From positions 1-64,000 of the forward strand of contig PBDA01000016.1 in the NCBI GenBank assembly GCA_002718345.1: 64,000 bases of DNA, read 5' to 3'. The position numbers and the translations under genes were made by a program. The DNA comes from Rhodospirillaceae bacterium (GTDB lineage: Bacteria > Pseudomonadota > Gammaproteobacteria > Steroidobacterales > Rariloculaceae). The notes beneath the pieces are model-generated. The model did no database searches. It was not told the origin of the DNA and was given only the letters and a program-made list of their open reading frames with translations. Numbering within the stretch: the first letter of the stretch is position 1; each line of letters opens with the position of its first letter. Shown here in pieces: positions 51,737 through 61,270 of the stretch.

Positions 51737-53193
51737 TAGAATTCCGCAATATCACGAGCTGAACCTGTTAACTCAACAATATGAAGCCCCGTATTAGCTC
51801 TGTCTACTGCATAAACATAGCCTCTATCATCGACCTCTAGATTGTTTGTTTGAATAGCTCTTTTACAACGTTCAGCACCATCTACATTAATACAGCGCTG
51901 AGTGGTTCGTTCGTTGATTGCAGGAATGTAGTACCCAATTTCTTGTGGTGACCATGGATCCCTTATATCTACTGCACGTATACCGCCATTGAAATAGGCA
52001 AGAAAGACAATTTTTCCATAATAAATTGGCGTCATATTTTCATTTGATGAATGGGTACCAAATCGACCGCCACGCTCACAGAAATTCCCACTTTCTTCTG
52101 GAACCTGGAAATTCCCAACTGGCCATGGTTTTGTTTCATCTGTGATATCAACCATGTACATCATTTGCCGATTTTCTAGGCATTCATTGCGTAGTGACTC
52201 ACCAACGACTAAAAGCATGTCTCGAGTTCGACCTTCAGAGTTATCAGCAAATTCAGGAATATCCATACCTAAAACAGGGAATGCAGTGTGTGCGCCCAGA
52301 CGAGGACCAGTGAACATAGTAGTAATTACTGGATACTCTAGGTTTTCATCTGTCGGCTCAAAAGGATTATCGATAGCCGGGTTGCCACGAAGGAGTCTCT
52401 CTCTGTCTACTATCTGGATAACCCCATCAAGAAATGTGCCATAACCAAAATAAATTCGATCATCAACCACTATTGGACCATGAAGATCATATTTAGCCAT
52501 TTCATCAAATTCTGGTGCTCCTGGTTGTTGTCCGGGGAGACCAAAATTTCTAATAAACTGTGGCTCAGCTGGATTTGATAAATCATAAACCTGAGTCATA
52601 CGGCGTGTGGCCCAGGTTTCCACCCCTGAGACTAGATAGGCAATTCCGGTATTACATTCCCACCAATTTTTATGTGTATCTATAAGACCAGTTTCTTCCA
52701 TTGATGAAACAAGAGTTGGCGCCTCTGGAGCAGTGACATTCCAGACTTGGTGACCATTAGATCCAACAGCACGCAATAAGTATGTTTCAGTGTCAATTCC
52801 ATCAGGAAGATCGCTACCCAAGCATGTCCGTACCATTTGCGCTTCACTTACTTCGCCTTCAATGTTTGTTCCTGGGATATGAGCAAGATATTCGGGATTA
52901 CCTGGGTCGGTAACATCAACGATAGATGTGCCATTGCCCTCTTGCCTACCTGTTATTGGGTTTTCATGATTACCAACATGATGACCAATATAAGCGATCC
53001 AGCGATCACCCTGCTGTTGAATTATCGGTTGATAGGCGCTACGCCCTTGCAGGTCGTTATAACCAATGAGCTGCATGTTTAGAGCTTCTTCTCCCTCAGT
53101 TGGGTCCTGAGCCAGTACATAACTGCCTGTAGATACCAGTATGATTACCAAGCTGCTTAGAAATAAGCGTTCAAAACATTGTGATTGCAGCAT
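51736..53193 (-). CDS. Exported LVIVD-repeat beta-propeller protein
   Basis: The 485-residue protein has a signal peptide (cleavage near VLAQ). LVIVD blades include TSIVDVTDPGNPEYL, TQVYDLSNPAEPQFI, YMVDITDETKPWPV and IRAVDIRDPWSPQEI. Conserved histidines appear in HHVGNHENPITG, LHGPIVVDD and FGTHSSNEN. It is the first gene of the four-gene operon down to the multicopper oxidase and is paralogous to 17246-18682. The family has no proven activity; here the context suggests a metal/redox-related surface role. Confidence 0.87.
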   Translation of the reverse strand: MLQSQCFERLFLSSLVIILVSTGSYVLAQDPTEGEEALNMQLIGYNDLQGRSAYQPIIQQQGDRWIAYIGHHVGNHENPITGRQEGNGTSIVDVTDPGNPEYLAHIPGTNIEGEVSEAQMVRTCLGSDLPDGIDTETYLLRAVGSNGHQVWNVTAPEAPTLVSSMEETGLIDTHKNWWECNTGIAYLVSGVETWATRRMTQVYDLSNPAEPQFIRNFGLPGQQPGAPEFDEMAKYDLHGPIVVDDRIYFGYGTFLDGVIQIVDRERLLRGNPAIDNPFEPTDENLEYPVITTMFTGPRLGAHTAFPVLGMDIPEFADNSEGRTRDMLLVVGESLRNECLENRQMMYMVDITDETKPWPVGNFQVPEESGNFCERGGRFGTHSSNENMTPIYYGKIVFLAYFNGGIRAVDIRDPWSPQEIGYYIPAINERTTQRCINVDGAERCKRAIQTNNLEVDDRGYVYAVDRANTGLHIVELTGSARDIAEF

Positions 53194-53382
53194 TCCCCAC
53201 TCCTAAATCATTAGTTTTTATGTGATACGACTTTCGAACAGTGAATCCCACATGTCAAGCCATGATGAGTTTAAATGTTATGTTTCATTGCAACATTATT
53301 TTGTCATAAGGCATAGTTTCTGTCCGGTCTTGATATAATTTAGAGTATCAATAGTCTTCCTAATACCTATAAGACACATGTT

Positions 53383-53670
53383 ATGAGTAGCGATCTAGTT
53401 GCCCGCTTACGCGAGAGTAAGTCTTCTCTATCTAATGATAGCGATTCACTTAATCAAGTTGCTGATGCAATCCAACTTTTAGAGGCAAAAGTTGAGCGAT
53501 ATGAAAATGCACTTGAAATGATTCGCGATCAAACTTTCGAGCACTCCAACTCTCCCCGTCTGATTGACCAACTTTGGCATTTTGTTCGGTGGACAAAGTC
53601 TGTGGCTCGTGATGCTTTGGAAGCGACTAATACTCGTGAGAAAAAAGGTTCAGGTAGCAATAGGAAGTGA
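53383..53670 (+). CDS. Small soluble coiled-coil protein
   Basis: The 95-residue protein has a helical heptad-rich middle (VADAIQLLEAKVERYENALEMIRDQ) and a basic C-terminus (EKKGSGSNRK). There is no signal. It is not recognised as a known family. It overlaps the downstream XdhC-like gene by four bases (GTGA), so it is translated with it. Confidence 0.55.
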   Translation: MSSDLVARLRESKSSLSNDSDSLNQVADAIQLLEAKVERYENALEMIRDQTFEHSNSPRLIDQLWHFVRWTKSVARDALEATNTREKKGSGSNRK

Positions 53671-54020
53671 AAGAGAGTTTTTTAATAGAAGATCGTTACC
53701 TGCGTAGTCCAAATGATGTGCTACGTATTGCACTGGCATGGCACGAGAATGGTAAAGAAATAGCCTTGGCTACGGTAATAGGAACTTGGGGTTCCTCACC
53801 TCGTCCCATAGGTAGTAATCTTGTTATTGCAAAAAATGGTGAGTTTGAAGGTTCTGTATCTGGTGGTTGTGTTGAGGGAGCAGTGATAAGTGCTGCTAAA
53901 GAAGTTATTGAAACAGGCCAACAACAGTTATTGAAGTTTGGTGTCACTAATGATGAGGCATGGGAGGTCGGTTTAGCCTGTGGCGGAGAGATAGAGGTGT
54001 TGTTGGAAAAAGTCAGGTGA
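53667..54020 (+). CDS. XdhC/CoxI-family protein, N-terminal half
   Basis: The 117-residue protein has the XdhC_CoxI signature LATVIGTWGSSPRPIGSNLVI, FEGSVSGGCVEGAVI and VGLACGGEIEVLLE. XdhC binds and sulfurates molybdenum cofactor for insertion into xanthine dehydrogenase-like enzymes. The C-terminal Rossmann part is encoded separately in the next gene (54017). The start is GTG 53667 overlapping the previous stop. Confidence 0.85.
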   Translation: MKESFLIEDRYLRSPNDVLRIALAWHENGKEIALATVIGTWGSSPRPIGSNLVIAKNGEFEGSVSGGCVEGAVISAAKEVIETGQQQLLKFGVTNDEAWEVGLACGGEIEVLLEKVR

Positions 54021-54739
54021 AGAAAAATATACTTTCTGCCTTGGTTGAAGCTGGGTCTTGCTCTCGTAGTATTGTGCTTTTGCGTGAGCTTGGAGGAGAA
54101 CAGTTTTTATTTGACCATGAAGGTGCCTATACATTCGAAGATGATCACCGGATCAATCTTCATGAAACACTTCCTGAGAGCGTATCAAGTCTATGTAAAG
54201 AAGCGTTGATGCATGATGGCGCCCAGACTGCTGAAATAGAAGGCAGACGTTATTTAGTGCAAACACTTTGCCCGAAACCCAGACTTTTTATTGTGGGGGC
54301 TGTGCATATTGCTCAGACATTAGCTCCTATGGCTCATCTTGCTGGCTATGAAGTGCTTCTATTTGATCCGCGGTCAGCATTTGCTTCTGAGAGGCGATTC
54401 CCAGATGTAAAGATAATTAATGATTGGCCTCATGAGGTGATAAAAAAATTTTCTCTTGACTCTCGTAGTGCTTTAGTAACGCTTAGCCACGATGCGAAAA
54501 TTGATGAGCCAGCAATTATAGAAGCCCTTAATTCTGATGCGTTTTATATTGGGGCTTTGGGTAGTAAAAAGAATCATAAGAAACGCTTAGAGCGTCTTGC
54601 CAGCGAAGGTTTTGGTGAAACTCAATTATCTAGGGTTCATGGCCCAGTCGGGCTATTTTTGGGAGGTAGATCACCAGCGGAAATTGCAATTGCAATAATT
54701 GCACAGATAACCCAGGCTCGTTATAAAACAGATAAGTAA
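54017..54739 (+). CDS. XdhC-family protein, C-terminal Rossmann half
   Basis: GTG 54017, overlapping the previous stop as GTGA, is preferred over the frame's opening at 53960 inside the partner. The 240-residue product has the XdhC_C Rossmann pattern LFIVGAVHIAQTLAPMAHLAGYEVLLFDPR, ALVTLSHDAKIDEP, YIGALGSKKNHKKRLERL and VHGPVGLFLGGRSPAEIAIAI. It presumably works as a complex with the CoxI-like half. No xanthine dehydrogenase or MobA gene is adjacent. Confidence 0.85.
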   Translation: MKKNILSALVEAGSCSRSIVLLRELGGEQFLFDHEGAYTFEDDHRINLHETLPESVSSLCKEALMHDGAQTAEIEGRRYLVQTLCPKPRLFIVGAVHIAQTLAPMAHLAGYEVLLFDPRSAFASERRFPDVKIINDWPHEVIKKFSLDSRSALVTLSHDAKIDEPAIIEALNSDAFYIGALGSKKNHKKRLERLASEGFGETQLSRVHGPVGLFLGGRSPAEIAIAIIAQITQARYKTDK

Positions 54740-55038
54740 GCTAATAAAGCCCTTAAGAAGAGTAGATATAAATAGATGTATGGTTCAGGATTAGTACTTG
54801 TTCTAATGGTATTCAGTTTGGCGCTACCAGATATCGGTGGCTTTAGCCCTCAGATATTGATGTCCCGTTTTGACTTTCTATCAGATCAAGAGATGTCAGT
54901 CCTTTTACATACGTACGACAAACGTTTGGCGAAGATGGACCAACCATTTCAACAGATCAAGTGGCTCGTATACGCTTAGAAATTAATGTTTTGAGTTAAT
55001 TTCTAACTCAACAAAAATCGATGAAGAATGCATTGATT
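54740..55038. other. 299-bp region between XdhC and diheme cytochrome genes
   Basis: A 67-codon frame (54776-54979) has no recognised family and no ribosome-binding site. The other frames give short pieces such as FGEDGPTISTDQVARIRLEI, which may be a decayed tail of a lost gene (a MobA-like gene would be expected here). No promoter or hairpin is evident. Confidence 0.4.
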
Positions 55039-56004
55039 TTATGGGTCCAGCGAACCCAAATAGGCTGCAAGGGCAACTATATCTTCATCAGTTAAGTTTG
55101 CTACAGCTAAGGTCATTAATGAGGCTAGAGTTCCGGCACGTTCGCCACTTCTAAAATCATTTAATTGTCTTACTGTATACAATGGTGAGATGCCAGCAAG
55201 TCTTGGTACATCACCAAGTCCATTTAAATCCTGACCATGACAGGTAGAACAAGCAAAAGTTGTTCCATTTGCGCCAGTGGTAGCAAGGTCTTCACCACGA
55301 GCTAGGCTGCCAGCGGGAGCGTAGACTGTAAAACCAGAGTAGGGATGTCGGGCTGTTGCAAGTTCACGGTCTTGGGGTACCTCAATAATACGTCCATTAA
55401 TTGGTTCCGTCCCACCATCAGGATGTATATGACGCATCCTTCCATCACCAATATAGGTTTTAGGTACTATATCTCCTTCAATAACTTCATCAATCCAGTC
55501 GATAACTTCTACACCCGCATACCATTCTGCGGCTTCTTGAATCTGCTCATCGGTAGGATCAAATCGGTTCATCCAGCTACGATCTCGACGCATAGCATTT
55601 GAACCTGATGGAGACCGAGTTGCACCGCTTCTAAAATCAGCCATCTGCCTAGTGATATATCCAACCGTTAATCCCGCTAGGTGAGCTGATTCTGGGTGAC
55701 CGGCGCCCGTAAAGCCGTGGCATGCTGCACATGCTCTGACATTCTCTCCCGCGCCTCGTGCCACTACTTCGGGTACTGGGGCATGATGACTATTAGGAAA
55801 CCAATCAGGTGGGTTCCAGTGATCATCAATTTCATCCTGAGAGCGTTGTAAGCTGCTGCCGGGTACCATTCTTGGTGCGTGCAAGTCGATATCAAGATCA
55901 CGCTGAGGTAGCAAAGATTCGTCCATAACCTGATAGGCCCACTCTAAATCCGCTCGAGCGGCAAACGTGGTTACAAGCGTTAGCAGTACTATCAACAATC
56001 TCAC
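55039..56004 (-). CDS. Exported diheme c-type cytochrome (c4-like)
   Basis: The 321-residue protein has a signal peptide (cleavage near AARAD) and two haem motifs, CAACHGFTGAGH (residue about 91) and CSTCHGQDLNG (about 250). Each is followed by a conserved LAG-x-TVG/TVRQ-(M)-x-DFRSG helix that supplies distal contacts (LAGLTVGYITRQMADFRSG, LAGISPLYTVRQLNDFRSG). This is a duplicated c4-type domain. It probably shuttles electrons between periplasmic dehydrogenases and an oxidase. Confidence 0.9.
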   Translation of the reverse strand: MRLLIVLLTLVTTFAARADLEWAYQVMDESLLPQRDLDIDLHAPRMVPGSSLQRSQDEIDDHWNPPDWFPNSHHAPVPEVVARGAGENVRACAACHGFTGAGHPESAHLAGLTVGYITRQMADFRSGATRSPSGSNAMRRDRSWMNRFDPTDEQIQEAAEWYAGVEVIDWIDEVIEGDIVPKTYIGDGRMRHIHPDGGTEPINGRIIEVPQDRELATARHPYSGFTVYAPAGSLARGEDLATTGANGTTFACSTCHGQDLNGLGDVPRLAGISPLYTVRQLNDFRSGERAGTLASLMTLAVANLTDEDIVALAAYLGSLDP

Positions 56005-56200
56005 GATTATGTCTCCTAGGCGTTTAAAAGAACGCTATTAGTCAAGTTTTGTATAAGATACCGTATTCTACACATCAGTCTACTGCCAATATGTCAAAGT
56101 CCGCTATAACTTAAATAATATTTAAAGTATGTGGTTAGGCAAATCACCTTAATCACAACGTATTATGTTGTTCTCAGTCTGTAAATCACCATAAATTTAT

Positions 56201-58696
56201 ATGAAACATCGAACTCAATGGGGTCTAGCAATTCGTCTTTTTCTGCGCGATTGGAAAGGTGGGGAGACTGGCGTTCTTTTAGGTGCATTAATTGTTTCGG
56301 TGGCAGCAATGAGTGCCGTTGGGTTATTTACTGATCGCGTGATGCAGGCTGTGACACAGCAAGCAGGAGAGATGCTAGCTGCTGACTTAAGGCTTGAGTC
56401 AAGCTACCCATTGCCTGAGCAATATGAAGATCAAGCTAATGAACTCAGCTTAAGTACTGCTGAAGTCATTCAATTTAGAAGTGTTGTATTAGCTGGAGAT
56501 TTAAGTTCTCTTTCCGATATTCGTGGTGTTTCAGCTGGTTATCCATTAAGAGGGGAGGTTCGTATTGCGGATCAATTAGCTGATGTTCCTTATGTTGCAT
56601 CAGGTATTCCTCTTCCCGGTGAAGTATGGGCTGAACCGTCACTTTTAGTACGTCTCAATCTTATGGTTGGCGATACAGTGCAAGTTGGAGATCTGGCTTT
56701 GCGCGTGAGTAAAACATTAGAGTTTCGTCCAGATGAGGGCTGGAGGTTAATGGAGCTTGCGCCAACCCTTTTATTAAATATTAGTGACATTGAAAAAACC
56801 GGGCTTATTCAGCCCGGTAGTAGAGTGGAATATGAATTGCTTTTCGCTGGGAACCAAAGGGAAGTAAATTCTTTTCGTGGGGTTCTTGAAGAGTTAATGG
56901 GACCAGATGAGTCACTTGATGACATAAGTGATGGTCGACCAGAGGTTCGATCATCAATTACTCAAGCGGAACGTTTTTTGACATTATCTGCTTTGGTCAG
57001 CGTGCTTCTTGGTGGAGTTGCGGTGGCTATGTCTGCAAGGAGATATCTGGTTCGGCATTTGGATGATGTGGCCTTGATGAAATGCTTAGGTGCTCAGCAC
57101 TCAGATGTTCTCAATCTTATTCTTGCTCAATTTATGATTCTAACTATTATTGCTGCCATTCTAGGGAGCCTAGTAGGGTTCCTAGCTCAGCATGGATTAA
57201 CATTTTTGCTTGATGGTTTAGTTGAAGCAGAACTTCCTAATCCTGTAATTAGTAGTTTTTTTATGGGACCAATTACAGCATTGACTGTGGCTTTTGGGTT
57301 CGCATTACCTCCTTTACTACAACTCAAAAATGTTCCTCCAGTGCGTGTCTTACGTAATGATTTAGAAATATCTCCAATGAGTTATATGCTGGTTTATGGA
57401 ACTGCAATTGCAACCGTGGTGGTTATGCTTTGCTGGCTTTTCCGTGATATCCGGTTGATTGGTTATCTATTTCTAGGAACTCTTGGGACATTAGCTGCAT
57501 TATATTTTTCTGGGTACTTGTTGGTTTCTGGAGCTCAACGTTTTCGTGGCAGTGTAGGTATTGCATGGCGTTATGGTATTGCAAATGTTGCGCGTAGAGG
57601 AAAAGAGAGCAGCATTCAAATTGTTGCTTTTGGCGTTGGCTTAACGGTATTGCTTCTTCTTACTATTGTTCGTACTGAGTTAATGACGGAATGGCAATCA
57701 ACTCTTCCCGAAGCCGCTCCAAACCATTTTGCAATAAATATTCAACCGAACGAACGTGAGACCTTTGAGCGTGTGCTAATGGAGAATGGGATTGAAAGCC
57801 CTGTATTTGCTCCTTTAGTCCGGGCACGTATTAGTCATGTAAATGGAGTGCCGCTATCTCAATATGAAGCTAAAGATGAGGCAGCTGAAGAAGAGTTAAA
57901 CGATGATCTCAACGTTTCTTGGTCAGCTACATTAAATCCAGATAATGAGCTTGTAGACGGAGAGTGGTGGGATGAATCAACTAGCGAGCCACAGCTATCA
58001 CTTGAATGGGAAGAGCTAGAAGACATGGGATTGTTGCTTGGTGATCGGCTTACCTTTTCAGTTGCTGGTGAAAGCGTAACGGCTCGTATTACTAGTACAA
58101 GACGTATTAATTGGGACTCCTTTAGCCCAAATTTCTTTATGGTAGTTAATCCTGGGTTGATGGAAGGATTTGCACATACATATATAACAAGCTTTTATCT
58201 CGAACCAGAAAAAAGAGCTACAGCTCTTAGCTTAGCATCGGCAATGCCTGGGGTTTCCGTAATTGATATTGATGCTGTTCTAGATCAGGTAAAAAGAGCA
58301 ATGGGTAGTGCAGCACTAGCTGTTCAGTATGTGTTTCTTTTTACACTTGCAGCTGGTGTGATGGTCTTGTTAGCAGCTATTCAGTCAACTCGTGATGAGC
58401 GAATGTATGAAAGTGCTGTGTTAAGAACATTAGGTGCTGGTAGAAAGGTAATTCTTCAGGGGGTAGCAGCTGAATTCGTTGCTCTTGGGGTAATTGCTGG
58501 AATTTTAGCCGCAACTAGTGCTGGCGCCTTGGGTATATTTCTCTCCCGAGAGTTTTTCGATCTTGTATACCTGCCAGGACCATTGCTTGGTCTGTATGGC
58601 CTTCTAATTGGAGCGGTAGTTGTAGGTGTAAGCGGCACACTAGCCACACGTTCAGTTGTTAGTGAACCGCCTGTTTCAACTCTTAGAAGTATTTGA
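56201..58696 (+). CDS. FtsX-family ABC transporter permease (YbbP-like)
   Basis: The 831-residue protein is an inner-membrane permease with an N-terminal helix (LGALIVSVAAMSAVGLFTDRV), a large periplasmic domain, and FtsX cores at about 260-370 (VSVLLGGVAVAMSARRYLVRHLDDVALMKCLGA) and 700-825 (LFTLAAGVMVLLAAIQSTRDERMYESAVLRTLGA). The duplicated FtsX arrangement matches YbbP/LolCE-like type VII permeases. The ATPase partner (YbbA) is not adjacent. Confidence 0.85.
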   Translation: MKHRTQWGLAIRLFLRDWKGGETGVLLGALIVSVAAMSAVGLFTDRVMQAVTQQAGEMLAADLRLESSYPLPEQYEDQANELSLSTAEVIQFRSVVLAGDLSSLSDIRGVSAGYPLRGEVRIADQLADVPYVASGIPLPGEVWAEPSLLVRLNLMVGDTVQVGDLALRVSKTLEFRPDEGWRLMELAPTLLLNISDIEKTGLIQPGSRVEYELLFAGNQREVNSFRGVLEELMGPDESLDDISDGRPEVRSSITQAERFLTLSALVSVLLGGVAVAMSARRYLVRHLDDVALMKCLGAQHSDVLNLILAQFMILTIIAAILGSLVGFLAQHGLTFLLDGLVEAELPNPVISSFFMGPITALTVAFGFALPPLLQLKNVPPVRVLRNDLEISPMSYMLVYGTAIATVVVMLCWLFRDIRLIGYLFLGTLGTLAALYFSGYLLVSGAQRFRGSVGIAWRYGIANVARRGKESSIQIVAFGVGLTVLLLLTIVRTELMTEWQSTLPEAAPNHFAINIQPNERETFERVLMENGIESPVFAPLVRARISHVNGVPLSQYEAKDEAAEEELNDDLNVSWSATLNPDNELVDGEWWDESTSEPQLSLEWEELEDMGLLLGDRLTFSVAGESVTARITSTRRINWDSFSPNFFMVVNPGLMEGFAHTYITSFYLEPEKRATALSLASAMPGVSVIDIDAVLDQVKRAMGSAALAVQYVFLFTLAAGVMVLLAAIQSTRDERMYESAVLRTLGAGRKVILQGVAAEFVALGVIAGILAATSAGALGIFLSREFFDLVYLPGPLLGLYGLLIGAVVVGVSGTLATRSVVSEPPVSTLRSI

Positions 58697-58704
58697 TCCT
58701 AGCT

Positions 58705-58947
58705 CTAATGCCAGTGTTGATGTTCCTCTGACCATACACGACCAGCAGTAGCGGATGATGATGCGCCGGGGTCGTATTCATCAACAGAAGTAAGAAAAAC
58801 GATTAGTCCGCCTGTTAGTATTGTTGCTACTACACCAACAACAATACGCATGCCAATAGACATATTGTCTCGCTTTAAAAAACAACACTTTTTATATTTT
58901 TTTTTGCTGCCGCATGGACAAGACTGATTACGTCCTATAGTCGCCAT
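58705..58947 (-). CDS. SEC-C motif protein with transmembrane anchor
   Basis: The 80-residue protein has an N-terminal zinc-binding SEC-C motif (GRNQSCPCGSKKKYKKCCF), one transmembrane helix (about 32-54, RIVVGVVATILTGGLIVFL) and a tail ending RVWSEEHQHWH. SEC-C motifs bind zinc and contact SecB or ribosomal proteins when part of SecA; single small proteins have no assigned function. Here the zinc domain is predicted to lie in the cytoplasm with the His-rich tail outside. The stop is 8 bp from the convergent permease gene. Confidence 0.8.
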   Translation of the reverse strand: MATIGRNQSCPCGSKKKYKKCCFLKRDNMSIGMRIVVGVVATILTGGLIVFLTSVDEYDPGASSSATAGRVWSEEHQHWH

Positions 58948-59014
58948 AACTAGTTGCTTCCTAAACTATGATATTTGATAGTAAACCAGTTTCTATCAGC
59001 ATATGCCAGTCATA

Positions 59015-61270
59015 TCAGAATCGAAACGTATAGTTTAATTTTAAGGCTAAGTCAGCCGAAACGGAGCTATATCTATTATCTCTGTCAAAATCTTGTAAGT
59101 TATGATTTAGCACTATGTATGCTTCTCTGCCTGCTTCAGGTATCCAGTGTAATCTTGCATTGATACCCATGGTTTCACTTATATCATCGTACTGAAGGAG
59201 GGTTACCCAAGAAAGTGTTGAGGAGAAAATTACATCGCTTCTTAGTTGTACGAGCCGAGTAGTAAAATCACCATGAGGTAGTTTGACATCATTCAGTGTG
59301 TAATTAAGAGTTGTTCGGAATCGTATTGATGGCCGCCATCCCAAACCAATGCTGCTACGTTCGCGTTCACCATCATAAAAATCTCCCGATTGGTAGTTGA
59401 TGCTGCCCCAAAATGTTTTAGTGTGATCGCTTTGAAGTTGGAGCTCAGTTTCATTAAAAGAGTAATTGCCTGTAGGGATTACGACTGATTCAAGCCCTCT
59501 TTCCCAAATTTTATATGTCTCTGTAAGCGCTTCTTGAGTTGCATGAAAATAAAGGTACCCTCGGGTTCGGGCTGAGCTATCTATCTCAAGCGCCCTAAGA
59601 GTGACTACTTGTGTCTGTAATCCTCCAGTGATTAGCTCGATTCGCTGAGCATCTATGCCAGAGTATATTGCCGTATATCGACCTCCAGGTGGTCGTTTCG
59701 TATAGCCTAGTTTAAAAGTTTGATCTCTGACGCCTGATCGATTGACATAGCCTAATGCAGGAAAAAAATTTTCTTCAATTTCCTTGAAGCCTATTTGTCC
59801 ACGAAAACCTGTTGAGTTTGGGGCTCGAAGCCGAAAACCGTACGCTCTATCCTTTTCATCAATTCCATCTGTATTTGACTGTTGATACCAAAGGTCTGCT
59901 TCTAGTGCACGTCCTCCTGCTAAGCGTGTATTGGCATAGCGAAAATCGGCGCCAATAAGGGAGTTATCTTTATTTGAACGTGGGTCACCATCAGTGACTA
60001 TCATGCCAATGGTAGATTCTTCTAGTATGTTCATAGCGGCACGGCCAACAAAAATATCTGTGGCTGTTACATCTCCATGCTCGGCTTGCTGGATAGCTAA
60101 GGCTCCCAGGTTCCAGCCTCCGACACGTCCAGCCAGTTTTCCCCCTATGTCGAGATCAACAGGTTGACCATTTGCACTAAGTCCAATACGTCGCGAGAAG
60201 AAGGGTTGGGCGCTCTGAAGGTCTGGGCGTGAAAAAGTGTCATTTTGCCCAGCACTATAACCATCTAGACTACCGATTCGGCCAAATTGAAAAATATCTG
60301 AATCTCGAAGAAAAAAATCTCGTTTTTCAGGAAAGAAAAGATTGAAGCGAGTGAGCTCAACCTGTCGATCATCTACTTCTGTCGCCGAAAAATCGGTATT
60401 AAAGGTAAGCGCTGAATTTAACGATGGCGTTATTTTGTAATAGATGTCGAGTGAGGGGGCAGTATCGTCGTTATTTGCTCCGGGGCTAGCGTGGGTTTTT
60501 TGGGTATTTAGCACCACCGACGGCACGACATCTAAACCACGCCCAAGTTGAAGATCTTCAAAACCTACGGCAATCCCTGCAATACTTGGATTGGTTGTTT
60601 GGTTTCGAGATACCCATGCAATTCCTTCTTCACCCCGACTAATATCTCGTTCAAAATTAATGCCCCAGGTATCATTGTTAGGATCAAAGGAAAGGGTTTT
60701 GAATGGAATTAGCATTTCTGCACTCCAACCATCGTTGTTAGTAGTAGCTGCTGCTTGCCAAATCCCATTCCAATTCATGTCTGTATTAGTGGTGTTGACA
60801 AAAATTCCCTCCATTCTGAGTCCGTTAGGATTTACCTGAAATCTATACCCATTTCTTTTGTCATTGAATGTATCAATAATCACGGCAAACAACTCATCAC
60901 TCCAGAATGCTTCTCCTTGTCTTAGTACATTCGCAACCATTGCATCTGGATTAGAATCAAAAAGACGTGCGCCTATATATAAAGATTCATCATCGTAATA
61001 GACTTAAACCAAGGTTTCTTGAGTTGGTTGAATATATTCTGTTGGTTCCACTTGATGCATGTCATTTATTTGAGTGGCTTCATACCAAATAGGTTCATCT
61101 AGAATGCCATCGAGAGTCGGTGGTGTATTAAGTTTATTTATATTTAGAGATTTCATCTGTGCGCCATTGGGCACAATGTCTTGTGTATTCCCCACGTTCA
61201 ATGCAAGGGTTATAAGTACACAAAAACTGGTGCGCAGTAGAGTACAGAGATTGTTAAATGTGTTTATCAA
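59015..61270 (-). pseudogene. DUF5916-like outer-membrane protein gene, broken by in-frame TAA
   Basis: Two co-linear frames (61270-61004 and 60940-59015) are in the same frame. They join as ETLV-TAA-VYYDDESLYIGARLFD, where TAA (61004-61006) stands where family members usually have a Lys/Arg-type residue. The joined product of about 750 residues has a signal peptide, an N-terminal CBM9-like domain (LNTPPTLDGILDEPIWYEA, WGINFERDISRGEEGIAWVSR) and a DUF5916-type outer-membrane barrel (FFPEKRDFFLRDSDIFQFGRIG, ending KLNYTFRF). It is either a pseudogene or a sequence error. Confidence 0.72.

Noticed and set aside
54776-54979. 67-codon plus-strand frame after XdhC
   Set aside because: It has no ribosome-binding site and no family resemblance. 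Another frame of the same DNA has a protein-like fragment, so it is probably a decayed remnant and not a gene.
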